Assembly: GCA_035452965.1 (NCBI GenBank) | Contig: DAOTCE010000005.1 | Location: forward strand, 173,523 to 237,522 | Direction of reading: 5' to 3' | DNA length: 64,000 nt | Source: Candidatus Paceibacterota bacterium | GTDB lineage: Bacteria; Verrucomicrobiota; Verrucomicrobiia; Limisphaerales; UBA8199 | In this document: positions 1 to 9,290 of the stretch, piece by piece | How the letters are laid out: each line of letters opens with the position of its first letter | How positions within the stretch are numbered: the stretch's first letter is position 1 | Program-made: the position numbers and the translations under genes | Notes under the pieces: generated by a model | What the model was told of the DNA's origin: nothing | What the model saw: the letters and a program-made list of their open reading frames with translations, nothing else | Databases searched by the model: none

Positions 1-786
1 GCGGCGGTGTCCCGGCTGCGCCGGGCCGCCCTGGTCGGTGCCTGTATGGCCTTCCCGTTGATGGGGTGCTTTGGCGGGTACTTCGGGATGAAGTTCGTCC
101 AGGAGCTTACCCGGAAGAATCCGGGCCTGATGGAGCTTCACACCCTGCTGCAACTCCGATCCACGGCACGGATCTTTGCCCCCAAGCATGCAAACCTGCC
201 GACCGATCGCCAGCTTGCCCTTTACATTGCTCATCATTACCGCGGCCTCATCACCAACTCCGCCACCTGGTCAAATCCCATGGTGCTCGCATTGATTAAG
301 AGCGGAGGCCGGGAGTTTGCCGAACAAAGTGTGGCGGATCATCCCACCCTCACCGAGGCCGAAATCAAAGCGGCCGACGCCGCCGTCGGCAAGCATGTGC
401 CCAGGGAGATCCCCTTCAGCCGCGATCTGCCGGCCTCCACGCCGACCCTGCTGATCTCTGCGACGCTGTTGATCTATGTGGCTTTCCCGGCTGTCGTAGC
501 GGCCGTGCTGTTCCGGGGCGGTCTGGCGTTGCTAATCGCCGGTGTCACCTATGTTCGCCGCGATGGCCAGCGCGCCTCGCGCCTCCGCCTGTTCTGGCGG
601 GCGATTGTCACCTGGAGTCCTGTCTTCCCCGTGTTCGTGCTTGCGGTGCTGAGCTTCGCCAAGCACTCGGTCTGGGCGCCGTGGCTGGCCTTGGTGCTCC
701 TCGGCCTGCTGGCCGCGGTCTCCGTGGCCCTGCCAACTCGCGGTCTGCAGGACCGCCTCGCTGGCACCTGGCCGGTGCCGCGGTAA
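1..786 (+). CDS. C-terminal part of an RDD-like membrane protein (5' truncated by window edge)
   Basis: The frame is already open at base 1, so the true start lies outside the window; the GTG at 7 is only the first possible in-window start. About 260 residues are visible. There is a hydrophobic segment near the start, a soluble stretch of about 110 residues, then three hydrophobic segments. The last 85 residues resemble an RDD domain: RRDGQRASRLRLFWR, a Pro-containing helix, and LQDRLAGTWPV near the end, where RDD proteins usually have a (H/Q)D-x3-GT motif. In this type of bacterium such a tail is often fused to a Ser/Thr kinase, but no kinase part is visible here, so that is inference. The next gene starts 8 bp downstream and is probably co-transcribed. 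Confidence 0.7.
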   Translation, partial: AAVSRLRRAALVGACMAFPLMGCFGGYFGMKFVQELTRKNPGLMELHTLLQLRSTARIFAPKHANLPTDRQLALYIAHHYRGLITNSATWSNPMVLALIKSGGREFAEQSVADHPTLTEAEIKAADAAVGKHVPREIPFSRDLPASTPTLLISATLLIYVAFPAVVAAVLFRGGLALLIAGVTYVRRDGQRASRLRLFWRAIVTWSPVFPVFVLAVLSFAKHSVWAPWLALVLLGLLAAVSVALPTRGLQDRLAGTWPVPR

Positions 787-794
787 ATCACTTT

Positions 795-1850
795 ATGAAA
801 TCAGCTATCACCCTGTTGTTCGCCGCCACCACCGTCACCCTCGCCGTGGTGTGCTTGGTCCAATCGCGCAAGTCCGTGACGCAGGAAACTCAAATTACCG
901 CACTGCGCACCGAGCTTGAGGCCAGCTCTATCCAGAACGAAGACGCGCTGAAGGCCCAACAGCGCGCCGACCGGGAGCGCGAAGAACTCGCCGCGCAGAC
1001 CGAGGAACTTGCCGCCCGGATTCGCGCCGGCCAACTCGCCGCCGCGACCCCCAGCGCACCGGTCCCCGCCCCGGTTGAGGAGCCTCCTTCGCCCAAACGC
1101 AGCGGGACCGACGCGGAGAAAGGCGGCTTCGGCAAGATGATCAGCCAGATGATGCGAGATCCCGAGGCCCGGAAGTTCATCCGCGACCAACAGCGCATGA
1201 CAATGGACCAGCTTTACGCCCCGCTGATCAGGCAGATGGGTCTTTCCCCCGAGGAGGCTGGCCAATTCAAGGACCTTCTGGCCGATAACATGATGAAGGC
1301 GGCGGACAAAGCCTACGCGGTTATGGGTGGCGCGGCGTCGTCCAACCGTACCGAGATGCTCAGCTCGCTCAACGCAGAGCAGAAGGCCTTCGAAAACTCG
1401 GTGAAGGACTTTCTGGGTGATGACCGGTACGCCCTGTACAAAGATTACCAGGAGACCATCGGCGAACGCACCATGCTCAACCAGTTCAAGACCCAGCTCG
1501 GCAGCGACTACAATCTCACCGACCCGCAGACCGAGGCCATGCTCACCTTCATGAAGGAGGAGAAGAAAAGCGTCGCCGCCACCACCGGGCTGCCGCTGGG
1601 CGACTTCGGCGAAGATAAGGCCAAGCTGCAAGCCATGCTGTCGGGGGACAAGCTGTCCCAGTACCTCGACGCCCAGCAAACCGTCAACCAGCGTGTCTAT
1701 GATCGCGCCCGCACTATTCTCTCGGCGGAGCAGTTGCAGACCCTGGCCAAGTTCCAGTCGCACCAGGCCCAGATGATGCGTATGGGCATGACGATGGCCA
1801 AAAAGATGTTCACCCCGGAGAACAGCGCGGCAGGTGCGTCCGCGCAGTGA
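795..1850 (+). CDS. membrane-anchored or exported coiled-coil protein, unknown function
   Basis: 351 residues from the ATG at 795, chosen over an upstream in-frame start because it opens directly on an N-terminal hydrophobic segment (MKSAITLLFAATTVTLAVVCL). Residues 28-75 are rich in E, Q, R and A with heptad character, so a coiled coil is likely. A Pro-rich linker follows, then an all-helical region of about 250 residues rich in M, Q, K and E. The lack of a lipobox and the single hydrophobic segment suggest a periplasm-facing protein. It lies 8 bp after the RDD-like gene, so the two are probably one transcript. I do not recognise the family. Confidence 0.8.
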   Translation: MKSAITLLFAATTVTLAVVCLVQSRKSVTQETQITALRTELEASSIQNEDALKAQQRADREREELAAQTEELAARIRAGQLAAATPSAPVPAPVEEPPSPKRSGTDAEKGGFGKMISQMMRDPEARKFIRDQQRMTMDQLYAPLIRQMGLSPEEAGQFKDLLADNMMKAADKAYAVMGGAASSNRTEMLSSLNAEQKAFENSVKDFLGDDRYALYKDYQETIGERTMLNQFKTQLGSDYNLTDPQTEAMLTFMKEEKKSVAATTGLPLGDFGEDKAKLQAMLSGDKLSQYLDAQQTVNQRVYDRARTILSAEQLQTLAKFQSHQAQMMRMGMTMAKKMFTPENSAAGASAQ

Positions 1851-2169
1851 TGCTCCGTGCGCCCAGTGGCTGCGGCCAGTGATTAGCGATCCACAAACAG
1901 TGAGCAGTCAGCATACGCCAGTTCCGGGCACGAAGAAATCGCCGACAGTAGCGGTCTGCCGAGCGCTGTTGGCAATCCTGGTGCTTCTGATCCTTCCGGG
2001 CTTTGGCGCCGCGGCTATGATGATCGGATCTGCCGTCTGCCTGTTGGTGTATGTCTTCCTCGTGCGGGACGAAGTTCGCACCCGCGGTGGCTCCCTCGTC
2101 CTGGCAATTGTGCTGGTCTCCGCCTTTGCCGCCGCTGCGGCCGTCTGGGGCCTGCGGCTGGTCCTCTAA
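1834..2169 (+). CDS. small hypothetical membrane protein
   Basis: Up to 111 residues from the GTG at 1834; in-frame GTGs at 1879 and 1900 would avoid the overlap with the preceding gene. Two strongly hydrophobic stretches dominate: about residues 43-72 (ALLAILVLLILPGFGAAAM and onward) and about 86-111, which runs to the C-terminus. There is no recognisable domain. The gene overlaps the end of the coiled-coil gene in another frame, which fits a translationally coupled third member of that operon. The open frame and clean hydrophobic pattern support a real gene, but the lack of an ATG keeps the call modest. Confidence 0.45.
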   Translation: MRPRSDAPCAQWLRPVISDPQTVSSQHTPVPGTKKSPTVAVCRALLAILVLLILPGFGAAAMMIGSAVCLLVYVFLVRDEVRTRGGSLVLAIVLVSAFAAAAAVWGLRLVL

Positions 2170-2210
2170 GATTGCCGCCAGAGACACCCTGGCCGGCTTC
2201 AAGCACCGCC

Positions 2211-2447
2211 TTAATCGGTCCGGTGCCGGACGAGCCTTGGGATCGCTTGGAGCCCTTCTTCCAAACCCGCTCGCGCCTGCTTGGTGCTGGCCTTTTCCCA
2301 GTAGCTGGTGGGCGCCTCGGCCACCGCGTGGAAGATGTCATGGTACGAAAGCGTCTGGTCCGCCGCGAGGATCTGCTCGCAAGTGCGCCCGGCAGCAATC
2401 GCGTCAAGAATGCTGTTCAGCTTCGCTCTCAGTTCTTTCGTTTCCAT
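2211..2447 (-). CDS. small DUF433-like helix-turn-helix protein
   Basis: 78 residues from an ATG. Residues 10-45 read LNSILDAIAAGRTCEQILA followed by a conserved-looking YHDIFHAVAEA. This is the pattern of the C-terminal half of DUF433 proteins (hydrophobic-x2-IL-x2-hydrophobic-AxG-x4-EIL... (D/E)I-x2-AL-x-YA). DUF433 proteins are small DNA-binding proteins, sometimes antitoxins of PIN-type toxin pairs. Here only the helical half is present and no toxin gene is adjacent, so a role as an antitoxin is not supported. It is transcribed against its neighbours as a single-gene unit. Confidence 0.65.
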   Translation of the reverse strand: METKELRAKLNSILDAIAAGRTCEQILAADQTLSYHDIFHAVAEAPTSYWEKASTKQARAGLEEGLQAIPRLVRHRTD

Positions 2448-2705
2448 ATCGGTCCCGCTGCGTTGGTTCCTGCGCTGCTGCTGGCAGCATGGGCGGTGCC
2501 GGAACGCTCAGAACCTGCCTCTTTCTGCGCATCGGCGTGTAGCTCGAGCCACATAACGTGCTTTCAACCATGTCGCCGATCCCCGGGCTTCCCCGCGCTG
2601 TCCACCTTCAGGACAGATCCCTCCGACCAGGCGGCGGTTCAAAGAAGCTCCCCACAACGGTCGTAGGTCCTTGCTGTTTGGCTCTGAACCGTTAAGCTCA
2701 GGCTG

Positions 2706-3482
2706 GTGAGCGCAACGGAGACGACATCGGCTCATGCCCCTGCCACCCCTTCATCGGTGGGCGGTGGGCGCCCTGCGGTTTTCGTGACTACGCATTGGTC
2801 GGTGGTGCTGTCGGCACGCGAGAAGGGCTCGCCCCAATCGGCTGCGGCGCTGGAAACGCTCTGCCGCACTTACTGGTATCCGCTTTATGCCTACGTGCGT
2901 CGGCAGGGCCACAGCCCGCCCGATGCGCAGGACCTGACGCAGGAGTTCTTCGCCCGACTGCTGCAAAAGGACTACCTGAAAGCGGCGGCGCGGGAGAAGG
3001 GCCGGTTCCGCACCTTCCTCATCGTGGCGCTGAAGCGGTTCCTGGCAAATGAATGGGACCGGCTCCGCGCGCAGAAGCGCGGCGGGGGCCAGCCCCCGCT
3101 GTCGCTGGACACGGAGCTGGCTGAGCAGCGGTATCAGATCGAGCCGGTCGCGGAAACCAGCGCGGACAGAGTCTTCGAACGGCGATGGGCGCTGACGCTG
3201 CTGGACCGCACCCTGGCGCGGCTGCGGGAAGAATTCGCTGCGACAGGCAGAGCGAGGGAGTTCGACGGGTTGAAGGTCTGCCTGACGGCCGAGCGGGGCG
3301 AGATTTCCTACCGCGAAATTGGCGCCGCGCTGGAGATGAGCGACGGGGCCGCGCGCGTCGCGGTGCACCGGTTGCGCCGGCGGTTCCGCGAGGTCTTCCG
3401 GGAAGAGATAGCCCATACCGTAACGCGCCCAGAGGAGATTGAAGACGAAATGCGCTATCTCATGAGCGCGCTGGCGGGTTGA
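2706..3482 (+). CDS. ECF-type RNA polymerase sigma factor (kinase-linked type)
   Basis: 258 residues, GTG start. The N-terminal THWSVVLSAREK motif, the region 2 sequence QDLTQEFFARLLQKDYL, the promoter-melting area GRFRTFLIVALKRFLANEWDR, and a C-terminal region 4 helix-turn-helix (SYREIGAALEMSDGAARVAVHRLRRRFRE) identify a sigma-70 family ECF factor. It belongs to the group abundant in Verrucomicrobia and Planctomycetes that sits beside Ser/Thr kinases. A Ser/Thr kinase gene follows 133 bp downstream in the same direction. A very similar sigma factor is found at 60263-61030, also next to a kinase. The likely role is transcription of a regulon gated by that kinase; this is inferred from position and family. 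Confidence 0.9.
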   Translation: MSATETTSAHAPATPSSVGGGRPAVFVTTHWSVVLSAREKGSPQSAAALETLCRTYWYPLYAYVRRQGHSPPDAQDLTQEFFARLLQKDYLKAAAREKGRFRTFLIVALKRFLANEWDRLRAQKRGGGQPPLSLDTELAEQRYQIEPVAETSADRVFERRWALTLLDRTLARLREEFAATGRAREFDGLKVCLTAERGEISYREIGAALEMSDGAARVAVHRLRRRFREVFREEIAHTVTRPEEIEDEMRYLMSALAG

Positions 3483-3615
3483 GGCCTGATGCCTGTTGCG
3501 TGTGCATGCGGAATAGGGTGCCTCGCCAATCGCCCGTCGCCGCCACGGGCCATTTCCCCATTGCCCCCGCGCCGCCTGGTGTAACATCCCCCGTTGCTTG
3601 CTTAACTAAAGAGTG

Positions 3616-6120
3616 ATGAATGAGAATGCGAACATGGACCGGAAGTGTGAGAAATGCGGCGCCCTGCTGGCGGCCGACGCGCCCGAGGGGCTCTGCCCAC
3701 GCTGCCTGATGGGGCTGAACCTGGCGACGCAAACCGAGGCGCCCGAGGGTGAGATCGGGCCGGACGGCACCCAGGTGGTTCGTCCGAAGCCCGAACCACC
3801 TCCGCCCCTGGAGGAGATCGCCCCGCACTTCCCTCACTTGGAAATTCTGGAATGCATGGGCCGTGGCGGCATGGGCGTGGTCTATAAGGCGCGCCAGCCG
3901 CGCCTCAATCGCCTGGTCGCCCTCAAGATCCTGGCCCGCGAGAAGGAAAAGGACCAGCGGTTCGCCGATCGGTTCACGCGCGAGGCGCAGGCCCTCGCCC
4001 GGCTCAACCACCCCAACATCGTCACCGTCTATGACTTCGGCGAGGCCGACGGCCTTTACTACTTGCTGATGGAATACGTGGACGGCATGAACCTGCGGCA
4101 ACTGCTCCAGACCCGGAAGCTGGCGCCCGAGGAGGCCCTGACCATCGTGCCGTCCATTTGCGAAGCCCTGCAATACGCCCACCAGGAGGGCATCGTCCAC
4201 CGCGACATCAAGCCGGAGAACATCCTGATGGATAAGCAGGGCCGGGTGAAGATCGCCGACTTTGGCATCGCCAAGCTTCTCGGCGGTGGCGGTGCGGCCG
4301 TCTCGCTCACCGGCGAGCAGCAGGTGGTGGGCACCCCCCATTACATGGCGCCCGAGCAGGTCGAGACGCCGGCGGTGGTGGATCACCGCGCGGACATCTA
4401 CTCGCTGGGCGTCGTCTTCTACGAGATGCTCACGGGCGAACTGCCGCTGGGCAAGTTCGCTCCGCCCAGCCAGAAGGTGCATGTGGATGTGCGCTTGGAC
4501 CAGGTGGTCCTGCACGCTTTGGAGAAGGAGCCCGAACGCCGCTACCAACAGGCCAGCCAGGTGAAGACCGATGTGGAGACCATCGCAAAGTCCGAGGTCC
4601 GGGGCTCGCAGCCTGTGCCGCCCAGGTCATCCGCTGCGATGCCCGCCCCGGCCGCCTCCGGTGTCGGGGATGCCCTGCGGCAAGTCCGAGGGCCGGCGAT
4701 CGGGCTGGTGATCACTGCCATTCTGAACTGGGCCGGGATCCCCTTAATCTTCCTTATCACGATGTTCGTGGCGAGTCGCCACGCAATCAGCAAGGCCCCC
4801 ATGCTGCTGCTGCCTCTGTTGGCTCTAGTGCTGAGCGGCATCATGCTCGTTGCCGGCCTTAAGATGAAGCGGCTCCAGGCTTATTGGCTGGCGGTCGCGG
4901 GCAGTATCCTCGCGATTCTGGTCACTCCCGGGAATCTGATCGGCCTGCCGATTGGTATCTGGGCCCTTGTCGTGCTGAGCCAAAGGCACGTGCGCGAGGC
5001 GTTCCGGCAGGGGCAAGGCGCAACCGGGCTTCAAGCAACACCTGCCAGCAATGGGGGTGGTGGCTGGAAGACTGCGGCTGTGATTGCGGCGACGGTGCTG
5101 CTCGTGCTGGCAATCCCGGTTGGGGCGATCATCCTGTCCATCGGACTGCCCGTCTATTTCAGGGCCCAACACCGTGCCAATGTGACTAGGGCGCAACTGC
5201 CGACGCTCGTGGTGCACGGGACGGTGGTTGATGCCGTCACGGGCCGGCCGATTGCAGGCGCGCGGGTGGATGACAACTTCGACGGCGCTCGTCCCAACCG
5301 GCCGCCGCAGCAGGCGTGGACGGATAACATGGGGAATTACAAACTCTGCACCTGGCGGGAGGCGCACACCCTGGCGGCCTCGGCGCCGGGTTACGAAACC
5401 AAGCTTCAGGTCTTCACTGCCAATGGCTCGCCGCCGCGGCCAGGGACGCACATGGATTACATGGATTTCCGGTTGCAGCCGGCGAAGGATAGCGGACCGG
5501 ACGAGCCGGGCGGGGCAGCAACGGCGGAAGAGTCAGGCGCAGCCGGGAAAGCCGCGCCCGGCACAGATCCCCAAGTTCTCGAGAAGACAGTCCGGCTCGG
5601 CAAAGAAGCCTACCAAAGCGGCGACTACAGCCGGGCCTTGGGGCAGTTGCTGCCCGCTGCGATGAACGGCCACCCCGTAGCGCAGCACCGGGTCGGCGTG
5701 ATGTACTTCATGGGGCAGGGGGTTGCGCAGGACGCGGCGGAGGCCACGCGCTGGTTCCGCAAGGCCGCCGAGCAGGGACAGGCGGAATCCCAATACAGCC
5801 TGGGGATGCGCTACCTGCTGGGGGAGAGTGTCGTGAAAGACCCGAAGGAGGCTGCTCACTGGTTCCAACTCGCGGCTGAGCAAGGGGTTCCCGAGGCGCA
5901 GGCGTCTCTGGCCCTGCGCTGCGCCAACGGCGACGGCGTGCCGCAGGACGTTGTGGAAGCTTACAAGTGGGCGATGCTGGCAAGAAGCGTGCTCGGCGCA
6001 AGCAGCGGCAGTATTTCCCTGGGTAACCTGGAACAAAGGATGACGCAGGAGCAGATTGTGGAAGCCAAGCGCCGGGCCAAGGAATTCGTGCCAAAAAGAA
6101 CTGGCCCAGCCGATCCTTGA
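3616..6120 (+). CDS. zinc-ribbon Ser/Thr protein kinase with membrane segments, carboxypeptidase-regulatory-like domain and Sel1 repeats
   Basis: 834 residues from the ATG at 3616; a GTG lies one codon upstream. Order of parts: zinc ribbon C11-x2-C14...C27-x2-C30; kinase domain about 75-330 with glycine loop GRGGMGVVY, Lys104 in VALK, HRDIKPEN (Asp197) and DFG (Asp215), so all catalytic residues are present; Ala/Pro linker; four to five hydrophobic segments between about 358 and 513; a carboxypeptidase-regulatory-like beta domain at about 530-620 (VHGTVVDAVTGRPIAGARV); then Sel1-type repeats at about 655-790 (WFRKAAEQGQAESQYSLG). An odd or even membrane count decides whether the tail is outside or inside; I cannot settle that. 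The gene follows the ECF factor, and the pair is likely one signalling unit. Confidence 0.93.
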   Translation: MNENANMDRKCEKCGALLAADAPEGLCPRCLMGLNLATQTEAPEGEIGPDGTQVVRPKPEPPPPLEEIAPHFPHLEILECMGRGGMGVVYKARQPRLNRLVALKILAREKEKDQRFADRFTREAQALARLNHPNIVTVYDFGEADGLYYLLMEYVDGMNLRQLLQTRKLAPEEALTIVPSICEALQYAHQEGIVHRDIKPENILMDKQGRVKIADFGIAKLLGGGGAAVSLTGEQQVVGTPHYMAPEQVETPAVVDHRADIYSLGVVFYEMLTGELPLGKFAPPSQKVHVDVRLDQVVLHALEKEPERRYQQASQVKTDVETIAKSEVRGSQPVPPRSSAAMPAPAASGVGDALRQVRGPAIGLVITAILNWAGIPLIFLITMFVASRHAISKAPMLLLPLLALVLSGIMLVAGLKMKRLQAYWLAVAGSILAILVTPGNLIGLPIGIWALVVLSQRHVREAFRQGQGATGLQATPASNGGGGWKTAAVIAATVLLVLAIPVGAIILSIGLPVYFRAQHRANVTRAQLPTLVVHGTVVDAVTGRPIAGARVDDNFDGARPNRPPQQAWTDNMGNYKLCTWREAHTLAASAPGYETKLQVFTANGSPPRPGTHMDYMDFRLQPAKDSGPDEPGGAATAEESGAAGKAAPGTDPQVLEKTVRLGKEAYQSGDYSRALGQLLPAAMNGHPVAQHRVGVMYFMGQGVAQDAAEATRWFRKAAEQGQAESQYSLGMRYLLGESVVKDPKEAAHWFQLAAEQGVPEAQASLALRCANGDGVPQDVVEAYKWAMLARSVLGASSGSISLGNLEQRMTQEQIVEAKRRAKEFVPKRTGPADP

Positions 6121-6320
6121 TTTAAAGCGCGGAGCAAAGCGGAGCGGAACGCACTGTCAATGAAACTAGCTTCCCTTGCCCGGAACATCGGCCCGCGGAT
6201 CAACAGACTTCCCGAATGCTACGTTCTGGATTGGGCAGCCAGCCTGAGAAAGTTGCTGCCAACGGAACGTTCCGCTTGCCCGCATCCGCGAAGGGCCCGT
6301 GTTCTGGCACCTCGGGAATG

Positions 6321-7058
6321 CTAGTAAGGTGTTCTTTGCGACCCCACGTGCCAGTCGAAATAGAGGTAATTCCGCAGCGCAGGCTTCTTGGGCCCGTGCA
6401 CAGGTTCAAGCGCGATATAGTCAATATAGGTGGAGCTCGTGATGCCGAGGGCGGTCATCAGTTGCTTGTCGCAATCCGTCATGGCCCAGGTATCGGAGGG
6501 CTTCTTGATCGCCGTCTGTTTCTTGGGCGCCGCGAAAGGCGTGTTGGGCCGGCCGAACGGGTAAAGCAGAGTTTCGTTCCCGTAAGGAGGATCGTTGGTG
6601 ATCGTGCTCAGTGAGAAGTAGCTAATCGGCACTTTGAGCGGCGGTGACGGCGCAAGCGGCGGCAGCACCCTGAAGGAGGCCGGACAAATGGCCACTTTTG
6701 CGGTCTGCAAGAGAGTCTGCGGGGGTTTGTACGCCAAATACGGGGTCAAGAACCCCGCCAGGGAGCCGTTATAGGGATCAGTTGCGACTGTGCTCTTGGC
6801 GTAGGTGAAGAACATTCCAGTCCAGCAGGGACCCGGCAGGTAGTCATTGTTGTCGGAGGAGTACATCGCAATCGCATACCCCACCTGCTTGAGATTGCTG
6901 ACGCAGTTCGCCCGCATCGCCTTCTCTTTGGCTTTGGCCAGCGCGGGCAGCAGCAGCGCCGCCAGAATTGCAATGATCGCGATCACTACCAGCAATTCAA
7001 TAAGGGTGAACGCGCGAATCCTGGCGCGGACTTTTGTGGCATCTCTTAACATACGCAT
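6321..7058 (-). CDS. type II secretion pseudopilin-like protein with N-terminal methylation motif
   Basis: 245 residues. A short basic leader is followed by FTLIELLVVIAIIAILAALL, the prepilin peptidase cleavage and methylation motif, with Glu at +5. The alpha helix continues as PALAKAKEKAMRANCVSNLK. The C-terminal globular part ends in a YLYFDWHVGS motif, like the F-x-DGH motif typical of the large DUF1559/GspG-like families in Planctomycetes and Verrucomicrobia. No secretion ATPase, platform protein or prepilin peptidase gene is nearby, so this is one of the orphan pseudopilins these bacteria carry in many copies. Two relatives are at 25349 and 57284. The C-terminal domain function is unknown. 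Confidence 0.88.
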   Translation of the reverse strand: MRMLRDATKVRARIRAFTLIELLVVIAIIAILAALLLPALAKAKEKAMRANCVSNLKQVGYAIAMYSSDNNDYLPGPCWTGMFFTYAKSTVATDPYNGSLAGFLTPYLAYKPPQTLLQTAKVAICPASFRVLPPLAPSPPLKVPISYFSLSTITNDPPYGNETLLYPFGRPNTPFAAPKKQTAIKKPSDTWAMTDCDKQLMTALGITSSTYIDYIALEPVHGPKKPALRNYLYFDWHVGSQRTPY

Positions 7059-7225
7059 AATCTACTTCAACTGAGCTCATTTTGGCGACTACCGTTTCCA
7101 ATTGCAAGCCTGAAATGAAGACAATAACTGAAGTGAAAGAACGGGTTTGAGGGGGGGGCCGATAGGGTGCGGATTGGGTTGCGTACTGCCGGGAAACTGA
7201 AGCGGCGGATTGCGCTGGTGGAGAT

Positions 7226-9061
7226 TCACGCCGTTCGCCGGACTTCAAGAAAACCGTGGAGCTGGCGGATTCGGGTGGGGTGCCGCATTTTGCGGAGGGC
7301 CTTGGCCTCGATCTGGCGGATCCGCTCACGCGTGACGCGGAACTCACGGCCCACTTCCTCCAGCGTGCGCGAGGAGCCGTCCCCGAGCCCGAAGCGCAGT
7401 TCCAGGACCTTCTGCTCCCGCTGTGACAGGCTCGCAAGCACGCCACTCAATTTGTCCTTGAGCAAGCTGAAACTGGTCGTCTCAACCGGACTTTCTGTGG
7501 CCTTATCTTCAATGAAATCACCGAAGCTGGTCTCATCGCTGTCGCCGACCGGCGACTGGAGTGACACCGGTTGCTGGGCCATCTTCAATACGGCGCGGAC
7601 CCGTTCGACGGGGAGGTCCATCTCATCACCAAGCTCCTCCGACGTTGGTTCGCGTCCAAAATCCTGGAGGAGGCGCTTTTGGGTGCGCATGAGTTTGCTG
7701 ATTGCGTCAACCATGTGCACGGGGATCCGAATAGTGCGGCCCTGATCGGCGATCGAGCGGGTAATTGCCTGGCGAATCCACCAGGTGGCGTAGGTGGAGA
7801 ACTTGTAGCCGCGGCGGTATTCGAAGCGTTCGACGGCCTTCATCAGCCCCATGTTGCCCTCCTGAATCAGGTCGAGGAAGGACAGACCGCGGTTAATGTA
7901 CTTCTTGGCAATGGAGATGACGAGGCGCAGATTAGCTTCGACCATTTCGGCCTTGGCCTTTTGCGCTTGGGCGGAGAACCGTTCCAATTGCTCGAAGGCC
8001 TTGAGGCAGTCCGGCCAGGGGGCCCGCGCGAAACGTTCCAGAGCCCTGATCTTCCGCTGCTCGGATTCAATGATCGCCCGGGAATCAGGGGATTTGCCTG
8101 GGGCTTCCTGGTCCTGGATCAGGCGCAGGCTGGACTGAATCTTGTCGTGGATGTTCTCCGCGACCAGTACCAGGTCTTCGATGAATGCATGCTTGTAAGA
8201 GAACCGGGAGAAGTTGCTTTGCAGACGGCGGTCAAGCTGTAACAAAGAGGCATGGAGTTGCTCGTGTTTGCCGCGGGCCGGACTGGCTTGCCACCGGGCG
8301 TAGGCCTCATCCACTTTCTGATCCGCCGTCCGCACCACGCCGATCAACTTGCGAAGGGCCTTGAGGTGCTTCTCGCGGCTATCAACCTCTTTGTCGAGAA
8401 TGACACGGTCGAACCTTTCTTTGGGCGGCTCGGAAACGAGCTTCTCGGCCAGCGCAATATGTTCTTTGGCGGCGAAACCGAAGCCATAGATGATGCGTTT
8501 GACCTCGTTCTCAGCCGCTTCGATGCGTTTGGAAATCTCGACTTCCTGCTCGCGCGTCAGGAGGGGGACCTGGCCCATTTGTTTGAGGTACATGCGGACC
8601 GGGTCGTCCAGGATGTCGAGCCGCGCCTTTTCGTCATCCTCTTCCGGTTCGGGCTGCTTGACGCGATCAACCTCCGCCTGGTCCACGATCTCAACGTCCA
8701 GATTACGGAGTTTGACGTATACCTGGTCGAGTTCCTCCGGCCCGGCGAGATCTTCCGGCAAGGCGTCGGTAATGTCGCCGTATGTGAGGTAGCCTTGCTC
8801 GTGGGCCAGGCGGAGCAGTTCTCTGACCTTCTCCGCTATCTTGGTGCTGGATTCGCTGTCGGCGACCGCAGGTGCATCGGGTGCGATGGCCGGTTGGTGG
8901 TTGGCGTTGTGATCCGCGCGCGGCAGCTCCGTAGTCTGGACCACCTTCTCAACCTTCTTGTCGGATAACGTTCGACGTGCCGGATGGCCAGTGGCTCTGC
9001 CAGGCGGTTTTCGTTTGGGGCGAGGGTTGGACGATTTCGTGTTGACCGTCGGCACAGCCAT
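7226..9061 (-). CDS. rpoD: RNA polymerase housekeeping sigma factor RpoD (sigma-70)
   Basis: 611 residues. A basic, low-complexity N-terminus precedes a region 1.1-like segment (about 75-130, LRLAHEQGYLTYGDITDALP), region 1.2 (DDPVRMYLKQMGQVPLLTRE), a non-conserved insert of about 170 residues, then region 2 (EANLRLVISIAKKY, GLSFLDLIQEGNMGLMKAVE, GYKFSTYATWWIRQAI), region 3 and region 4.2 (LEEVGREFRVTRERIRQIEA). All regions of a primary sigma factor are intact, so this is the main sigma factor directing transcription of growth genes. It is a single-gene unit on the minus strand; the 229 bp upstream hold no recognised gene. C-terminal end HGFLEVRRTA is slightly longer than usual. Confidence 0.97.
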   Translation of the reverse strand: MAVPTVNTKSSNPRPKRKPPGRATGHPARRTLSDKKVEKVVQTTELPRADHNANHQPAIAPDAPAVADSESSTKIAEKVRELLRLAHEQGYLTYGDITDALPEDLAGPEELDQVYVKLRNLDVEIVDQAEVDRVKQPEPEEDDEKARLDILDDPVRMYLKQMGQVPLLTREQEVEISKRIEAAENEVKRIIYGFGFAAKEHIALAEKLVSEPPKERFDRVILDKEVDSREKHLKALRKLIGVVRTADQKVDEAYARWQASPARGKHEQLHASLLQLDRRLQSNFSRFSYKHAFIEDLVLVAENIHDKIQSSLRLIQDQEAPGKSPDSRAIIESEQRKIRALERFARAPWPDCLKAFEQLERFSAQAQKAKAEMVEANLRLVISIAKKYINRGLSFLDLIQEGNMGLMKAVERFEYRRGYKFSTYATWWIRQAITRSIADQGRTIRIPVHMVDAISKLMRTQKRLLQDFGREPTSEELGDEMDLPVERVRAVLKMAQQPVSLQSPVGDSDETSFGDFIEDKATESPVETTSFSLLKDKLSGVLASLSQREQKVLELRFGLGDGSSRTLEEVGREFRVTRERIRQIEAKALRKMRHPTRIRQLHGFLEVRRTA

Positions 9062-9290
9062 GTTACTTCAAACTCAAGTCATCCGGCGACAGAAACTGAG
9101 CTTCTAATATGGAAGGCTCAGAGCAGCGGGTCAAGCCGGCATCTGCATTGCGCGGCGGGTTATGCGAACGGATTGACCCTGCCGGGGGGTGACGCTACCC
9201 GCAATTTCGCCTGCGGAGACCATCCACTGCGGGCAATCGCACGGGTCATTGGCAGAGGCGACTTTGGCGCGTGAGACACGGTAAGCCAGC

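Noticed and set aside
2172..2666. 164-codon plus-strand ORF over the DUF433-like gene
   Set aside because: The minus-strand product shows a family pattern; this one does not and has no start context.
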